Positions 39,661-43,250 of a stretch of 43,250 nucleotides of DNA are shown one piece after another. Source of the stretch: Oscillatoria sp. CS-180 (GTDB lineage: Bacteria > Cyanobacteriota > Cyanobacteriia > Phormidesmidales > Phormidesmidaceae). Numbering within the stretch: the stretch's first letter is position 1; each line of letters opens with the position of its first letter. The stretch lies in the NCBI RefSeq assembly GCF_028330965.1, contig NZ_JAQMUB010000054.1, positions 1 to 43,250 on the forward strand, in the 5' to 3' direction. The position numbers and the translations under genes were made by a program. The notes beneath the pieces are model-generated. The model searched no databases. It saw only the letters and a program-made list of their open reading frames with translations, and was not told the DNA's origin.

Positions 39661-40065
39661 TCAACGGATTAACTGCACCTCAACCGGCAGATCAAGCTCA
39701 GCCCAAACCTTGTTTGCTGTTATCACAAGGAGGTTTTTGCTCATCCCGAGCGCGAGGCAAGCGCGATCGCCTAGTGATAGGCCAAGAGACTGCGTCTGTG
39801 GATGAAGGGTTGCAGCCCTTTTTGCCAGCTCTTCATCAAAACTGGTGATGGTAAGCGCGCCGTCGAGAATTTGTTTGTCCTCAAGATCTCCATAAAGACG
39901 CTCTTGAGCGATACCGCGCCCGTTTGCCTTTTGTAAAACCTCGCACCAATTGACAGAGGCAATTAAGCATCCTTTGGTCAGAGCCTTCGTGATGTGTTGA
40001 CGACCGGGCTCACCAAATAGCCAGGCTAGCAGGGCTGAGGCATCAAGCACAAAGCCTGGCTTCAT
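39661..40065 (-). CDS. vapC: PIN-domain toxin (VapC-like)
   Basis: A 134-residue protein. 'FVLDASALLAWLFGEPG' (first Asp, residue 8), 'VNWCEVLQK' (Glu at about 42) and 'LSLGDRACLALG' (Asp at about 100) give three acidic residues of the PIN ribonuclease site. The fourth position, usually 'TaD', reads 'TANKVW', so one acid is Asn; activity may be reduced. VapC toxins cut tRNA or rRNA. The start overlaps the antitoxin stop by four bases (ATGA), as usual. Confidence 0.85.
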   Translation of the reverse strand: MKPGFVLDASALLAWLFGEPGRQHITKALTKGCLIASVNWCEVLQKANGRGIAQERLYGDLEDKQILDGALTITSFDEELAKRAATLHPQTQSLGLSLGDRACLALGMSKNLLVITANKVWAELDLPVEVQLIR

Positions 40066-40331
40066 TCAGGATGGCTTTCGGCAGCAGCTTCAGAACGACG
40101 TTCTGTGATCAATTCGTCCACCACGCTTGTATCCGATGCATAGTTTCGATACAGCCCTTCAGCAGCCATAATCTGTTTATCTAGCTTCTGTAACGAGAGA
40201 TGTTTCAACTCTGGATCAGCAGCGAGGACAAATCGATCCCCATTTGACAGATTAAGTGATTTGCGGATTGCTAAAGGGAGTAACAATCGGCCATTTGGAC
40301 CTAACGCAACAATGCTATTTTCGATCAGCAC
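40062..40331 (-). CDS. vapB: AbrB-type antitoxin (VapB/MazE-like)
   Basis: An 89-residue protein. The N-terminal swapped-hairpin barrel 'IVALGPNGRLLLPLAIRKSL', then 'LSNGDRFVLAAD', is the AbrB/SpoVT DNA-binding fold. The C-terminal part (about 55-89) is helical and acidic, for toxin binding. It is cotranscribed with the PIN toxin and likely autorepresses the pair from the gap 40332-40745. Confidence 0.85.
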   Translation of the reverse strand: MLIENSIVALGPNGRLLLPLAIRKSLNLSNGDRFVLAADPELKHLSLQKLDKQIMAAEGLYRNYASDTSVVDELITERRSEAAAESHPE

Positions 40332-40532
40332 ATAAATCCTTTCTTCAGTTCAACAAATAGTGATTAATAATATTCAAAATAGATTATTTATTCAATAACT
40401 TTGTCGGATTGACATTTTTTAGGAAATGGCAAATTTCTGATTCATCAAAATTGATTCGGAATAATTTTCTGAATCCTACATCTTTAAGAATTTCTGTGAC
40501 ATTATCTTAAAAGCATTTCTTTCCTTTTTTAA

Positions 40533-40559
40533 TCAGACATAATTCCTTTTTATGTCTGA
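40533..40559. promoter_or_regulatory. 10-bp inverted repeat between two divergent toxin-antitoxin modules
   Basis: Arms TCAGACATAA (40533-40542) and TTATGTCTGA (40550-40559), perfect, 7-base loop, no T-tract, so an operator more than a terminator. The 414-bp AT-rich gap 40332-40745 also holds a TTGACA at 40409 but no clear -10 partner. I see no gene in it. Confidence 0.4.
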
Positions 40560-40745
40560 ACAGAATTGAAGCAGATGCCTCAATATCAAGAACAATGTTT
40601 TATTACGCGTAAGTTCTGGAATTTTTAATCTGTTAAAATTCAGATCCATTCCAAATAATTGCAATCAAGAAAAGAATATTTAACATGCAATCAAATATAG
40701 CTTTCTTTACTTGCTTTATAGGTGAAATTTATGTATTAGTTCTAA

Positions 40746-41012
40746 ATGCTTGCAGAACTCAATCCCCAGAAAACGATTCATATTCGTAAAGTTGAGTCCT
40801 GGGTTTACCAAACACACTCTGCACTTGCTAAAAATGATGGTCACTCGCTCGAAGAGCATATTAGACAGATTCTCATAGAGCGTGCATTACAAGCACAGCG
40901 CAATTTCGCTGATGAGATGGAAGCAATTCAACAACAGTTCAGTTGCAAAAAAGAACGCGAATTTCCTGACAGTGCGGAACTTATTCAAGCTGTTAGAGAC
41001 GAGTCTTACTAA
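40746..41012 (+). CDS. antitoxin of second PIN module
   Basis: An 88-residue protein. The start 'MLAELNPQKTIHIRKVESWV' lies where a ribbon-helix-helix strand would be, followed by 'HSLEEHIRQILIERALQAQR' as the next helices. The plan fits FitA/VapB-like ribbon-helix-helix antitoxins, although the strand is not a perfect match. The stop and the toxin ATG overlap by one base (TAATG). No ribosome site is obvious. Confidence 0.7.
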   Translation: MLAELNPQKTIHIRKVESWVYQTHSALAKNDGHSLEEHIRQILIERALQAQRNFADEMEAIQQQFSCKKEREFPDSAELIQAVRDESY

Positions 41013-41440
41013 TGCTGGTTGTCGATGCCAGCGTCGCGGTCAAATGGATGGTGCGTGAGAAAAACTCTGACACAGCCTTTTCTCTGCTTCGAAGTGACTC
41101 TAAGCTCATTGCACCTGAACTCATAGCAATCGAAGTTGCTGCTGCAATTACGCGTCTATTTAGGATGGAGATTTTGACAGATGAAGAGACAGATGTGTTA
41201 CTGCATAAGTGGCAATTTCACCTGGAAAAACAAGGTGTAACATTGCACCCGAACAAGATGGATTTTAACCGAGCAACTCAAATTTCTAAGGAAATCAAGC
41301 ATGGCTTACAAGATTGTCTCTATATTGCTGTTGCAGAACGATTGCAGATTCCGCTTATTACAGCCGATGAAAAATTACTCAAGAAAAGCGATACTGTGCC
41401 TTGCAGATTGCTGTCTTTAGATAGCTCACGGCAGACTTAA
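41012..41440 (+). CDS. vapC: PIN-domain toxin (VapC-like), second module
   Basis: A 142-residue protein with all acidic residues of the PIN site: 'VVDASVAVKWMVRE' (Asp 4), 'ELIAIEVAAAI' (Glu at about 42), 'GLQDCLYIAVAE' (Asp at about 99) and 'LITADEKLLKK' (Asp at about 118). The length is typical. The start overlaps the antitoxin stop. It runs 31 bp before the tyrosine recombinase start. Likely an active RNase held by the upstream antitoxin. Confidence 0.88.
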   Translation: MLVVDASVAVKWMVREKNSDTAFSLLRSDSKLIAPELIAIEVAAAITRLFRMEILTDEETDVLLHKWQFHLEKQGVTLHPNKMDFNRATQISKEIKHGLQDCLYIAVAERLQIPLITADEKLLKKSDTVPCRLLSLDSSRQT

Positions 41441-41470
41441 GGCTGGAAAAAGTAGAGTTCGTCTAGGACC

Positions 41471-42475
41471 GTGCCAAATGTACACAAATCCATCGTTGCT
41501 GTATCCAACGCGATGCCGGTGGGTGGTGGTCTTGATGGAATTGTCCCTGCGATTGTCTACAACTCTGGGGAAGAAACCGCCCATAGGTTTGTTGAGTATT
41601 TTATTGGACAGATTCGCAACCCTAATACGCGACAGGCTTATGGTCATGCCGTGAAACTGTTCCTGTCATGGTGTGAAGCCAAAGGCGCACAGAGGCTTGA
41701 AGACATCACTTACATTGCAGTCGCTAGCTACATTGAGCAACACCCCGGCAATCCCCAGACAGTGAACCAGCATCTAACGGCGATTCGGCGGCTGTTCGCC
41801 TGGCTGGTCAAGCAGAAGTTACTGGCAATGAATCCAGCGGAGAATATTGTGGGCCGCAAGTACCGCACCAAAATCGGGAAGACGCCAGAACTGGAGACCG
41901 TTGAAATGCGGCAACTAGTTGACAGCTTTGATGTGTCTCACATTATTGGTCTGCGCGATCGCGCTTTGATCTGCCTGATGGGATTCTCGTTTGCCCGTAT
42001 CGGTGCGGTCTTGGCCATGAATGTTGAAGATTACTTTCTCAAAGGCGCAAGTCATTGGATTCGGTTGCACGAGAAGGGTGGGAAATACTTGGAGCTTCCC
42101 CTACATCACACGGCCAACGAGTATCTGCATGGCTATGTGGAGACGGCAACCTCCCAAGAGGGCATTACATGGGGTAAAGGCACGCCACTATTTCGCTCCC
42201 AGCAGCGAGGTCGAGTCAGAAAGCTCAGCGATCGCCGCCTCGATCGGCGAGATTCTTGGGCTATGGTCAAGCGTCGATGCAAAGCAGCTGGAATTAACAC
42301 GGATGCCTGCAATCACACGTTTCGGGCCACGGGCATTACAAACTTTTTGGAGAATGGTGGAGCCTTGGAGATTGCTCAGGAGATTGCAGCCCATGCAGAT
42401 AGTCGTACAACTGCGCTGTACGATCGCCGCCGAGAAAAGGTCAGTCTGGACGAGATCGAGCGGATTCGGTTTTAG
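41471..42475 (+). CDS. tyrosine recombinase, XerC/D-like, next to the CRISPR array
   Basis: A 334-residue protein, GTG start 41471 with TAGGA upstream. The core-binding SAM-like domain is at about 35-130 ('IRNPNTRQAYGHAVKLFLSW', 'NQHLTAIRRLFAWLVKQ'). The catalytic domain follows: Arg in 'FARIGAVLAM', Lys in 'EKGGKYLEL', 'NHTFRATG' (H-x-x-R), 'AAHADSRTT' (third-box His) and Tyr in 'ALYDRR'. All key residues are present. It resembles integrases of plasmids and integrative elements, and the CRISPR trailer begins only 30 bp after the stop. Its target site is not visible. Confidence 0.85.
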   Translation: MPNVHKSIVAVSNAMPVGGGLDGIVPAIVYNSGEETAHRFVEYFIGQIRNPNTRQAYGHAVKLFLSWCEAKGAQRLEDITYIAVASYIEQHPGNPQTVNQHLTAIRRLFAWLVKQKLLAMNPAENIVGRKYRTKIGKTPELETVEMRQLVDSFDVSHIIGLRDRALICLMGFSFARIGAVLAMNVEDYFLKGASHWIRLHEKGGKYLELPLHHTANEYLHGYVETATSQEGITWGKGTPLFRSQQRGRVRKLSDRRLDRRDSWAMVKRRCKAAGINTDACNHTFRATGITNFLENGGALEIAQEIAAHADSRTTALYDRRREKVSLDEIERIRF

Positions 42476-42504
42476 TCCTGCTAAAGCCAGGGCATTAACA
42501 AAAT

Positions 42505-43036
42505 CAATAACCCCCACGGGCGTGGGGACAAGCAACCACAAGTGCGGCAGACACAATTGAAAAAGCCGGTTCACCCCCACAAGCGTGGGGACAACTCGCT
42601 GCCCGAGTTTTCAGGCACAGGTGTAGGCGGGTTCACCCCCACAAGCGTGGGGACAACCAGAGAGAATGCCTTTCATCCAGTTGCCAAAAGTCGGTTCACC
42701 CCCACAAGCGTGGGGACAACGCGTAGGCTCTAGCTCGGGGTTCCCTGGGCCCATCGGTTCACCCCCACAAGCGTGGGGACAACAGTTCAGGGCGACATCA
42801 GGATCAGCCTGAGTGACCGGTTCACCCCCACAAGCGTGGGGACAACGGTGAGCTTAGTTGCTAAGGATGTGCCGGGTGACTGGTTCACCCCCACAAGCGT
42901 GGGGACAACTTGATGCGGCTCAACCAGAACCGATTGCGTATCAACGGTTCACCCCCACAAGCGTGGGGACAACGCCAGCGGGGTAAATGTCGCTACAGGA
43001 ACAGTGACGGTTCACCCCCACAAGCGTGGGGACAAC
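42505..43036 (-). CRISPR. type I-E-like CRISPR array, 8 identical repeats plus one degenerate
   Basis: Eight perfect 28-bp copies start at 42568, 42630, 42693, 42756, 42819, 42882, 42946 and 43009; spacers are 34-36 bp. The repeat holds the hairpin CCCCAC/GTGGGG. On the minus strand it runs GTTGTCCCCACGC to TGTGGGGGTGAACC, the I-E type pattern (GTxxTCCCCxCGC...GGGGxTGAACCG), with G as 29th base in six of eight copies. The copy at 42505 keeps the stem but differs at 8 positions, a mark of the trailer end. So leader and transcription start should be on the right (43037 on). No cas gene is in the window, and I find no spacer matching the window by eye. Confidence 0.92.
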
Positions 43037-43065
43037 TGTCGATCTAACTCCATTCCACGCGCCCC

Positions 43066-43153
43066 CTTGTATGTTTAGAGGTAGGAGCGGTAGACCGCAA
43101 TCCCCCGGTCTTGTATGTTTAGAGGTAGGAGCGGTAGACCGCAATCCCCCGGT
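43066..43153. repeat. 44-bp perfect tandem duplication in the CRISPR leader side
   Basis: 43066-43109 and 43110-43153 are identical; the unit contains the inverted repeat GCGGT-AG-ACCGC. It sits 29 bp from the last CRISPR repeat, where a leader and its integration-factor sites are expected. Confidence 0.8.
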
Positions 43154-43185
43154 CTGTAGTGGCCATTTTCTGCAGAATTGGCTTC

Positions 43186-43191
43186 ATTATA
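43186..43191 (-). promoter_or_regulatory. possible leader promoter -10 (TATAAT, minus strand)
   Basis: Perfect TATAAT on the minus strand, about 150 bp before the first leader-side CRISPR repeat. The matching -35 region (43209-43214, GGCGAC) is poor, so the call is tentative. Confidence 0.3.
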
Positions 43192-43250
43192 AGACGTCCG
43201 TAAGCTCGGTCGCCGTCTCCGATTCAGCGCTTTGAGAACTCGTACAATCG

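Noticed and set aside
42542-42733. Open frame across the CRISPR repeats
   Set aside because: Produced by the repeat itself (recurring 'VHPHKRG'-type peptides); not a gene.
43066-43153. 44-bp tandem unit as a second CRISPR
   Set aside because: No spacer between the two copies.
2-43250. tRNA or rRNA genes
   Set aside because: No cloverleaf or rRNA core sequence noticed on either strand.

Overview
The window looks like a piece of a cyanobacterial plasmid, or of a plasmid-derived element integrated in a chromosome. The octamer GCGATCGC (HIP1, a cyanobacterial signature) recurs at about 2213, 7177, 11268, 13908, 20142, 30008, 33895, 33939, 35326, 38288, 39762, 41959 and 42226. Many genes belong to families common on filamentous cyanobacterial plasmids: a conjugative type IV secretion system (T4SS), a RepA remnant, PIN toxin-antitoxin pairs, tyrosine recombinases and a type I-E-like CRISPR array. 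I cannot name the species.

Layout. 1-455: remnants, including a broken TIR-domain gene. 431-4271 (minus): a mobilisation block with a VirD4/TraG-type coupling ATPase, a DNA-binding-like protein, a ParA/MobD-like ATPase and a coiled-coil membrane protein. 4388-5382 (minus): an AbiEii-type nucleotidyltransferase and its small partner. 5470-14343 (minus): the T4SS operon, with VirB2-, VirB3-, VirB4-, VirB5-, VirB6-, VirB8- and VirB10-like genes and a secreted protein of unknown role. The VirB10-like protein seems to carry a VirB9/TraK-like tail. I see no relaxase and no VirB11.

14425-19870: a divergent control region rich in palindromes, then a plus-strand defence/secreted-protein block: a small protein, a STAND NTPase (HTH + NB-ARC + TPR), two paralogous secreted proteins and a Tat-signal protein. 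This block abuts a RepA gene whose C-terminal part is gone. 20625-29428: low-GC secreted-effector genes: a membrane protein, a 1417-residue RTX/von Willebrand D/repeat protein, an AHH-nuclease polymorphic toxin with a probable immunity gene, and another secreted protein. The toxin unit lies between an integrase gene (29495-30022) and a 34-bp copy of that integrase's 3' end (25588-25621), which suggests cassette-like insertion.

30307-38587: a small membrane-anchored protein, a TraD-like remnant, two long paralogous membrane proteins (a prefix-like N-terminus plus two MASE-like six-helix modules, with no output domain), an alpha/beta hydrolase, a PadR regulator heading one of the paralogs, and an anchored unknown protein. 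38556-43250: a serine recombinase that lacks catalytic residues, a small unknown protein, two PIN toxin-antitoxin modules, a tyrosine recombinase, and a CRISPR array with no cas genes in view.

Cross-links: four promoter-like sites share the block TACAAAnATGATATA (20635, 25711, 33554, 37666). They stand before the RTX pair, the AHH toxin, the gene at 33670, and in the gap between PadR and the gene at 38069. This hints at common control of otherwise separate accessory modules. HIP1 sites are missing from about 13.9-20.1 kb and 20.2-30.0 kb, which fits recent acquisition of those blocks.
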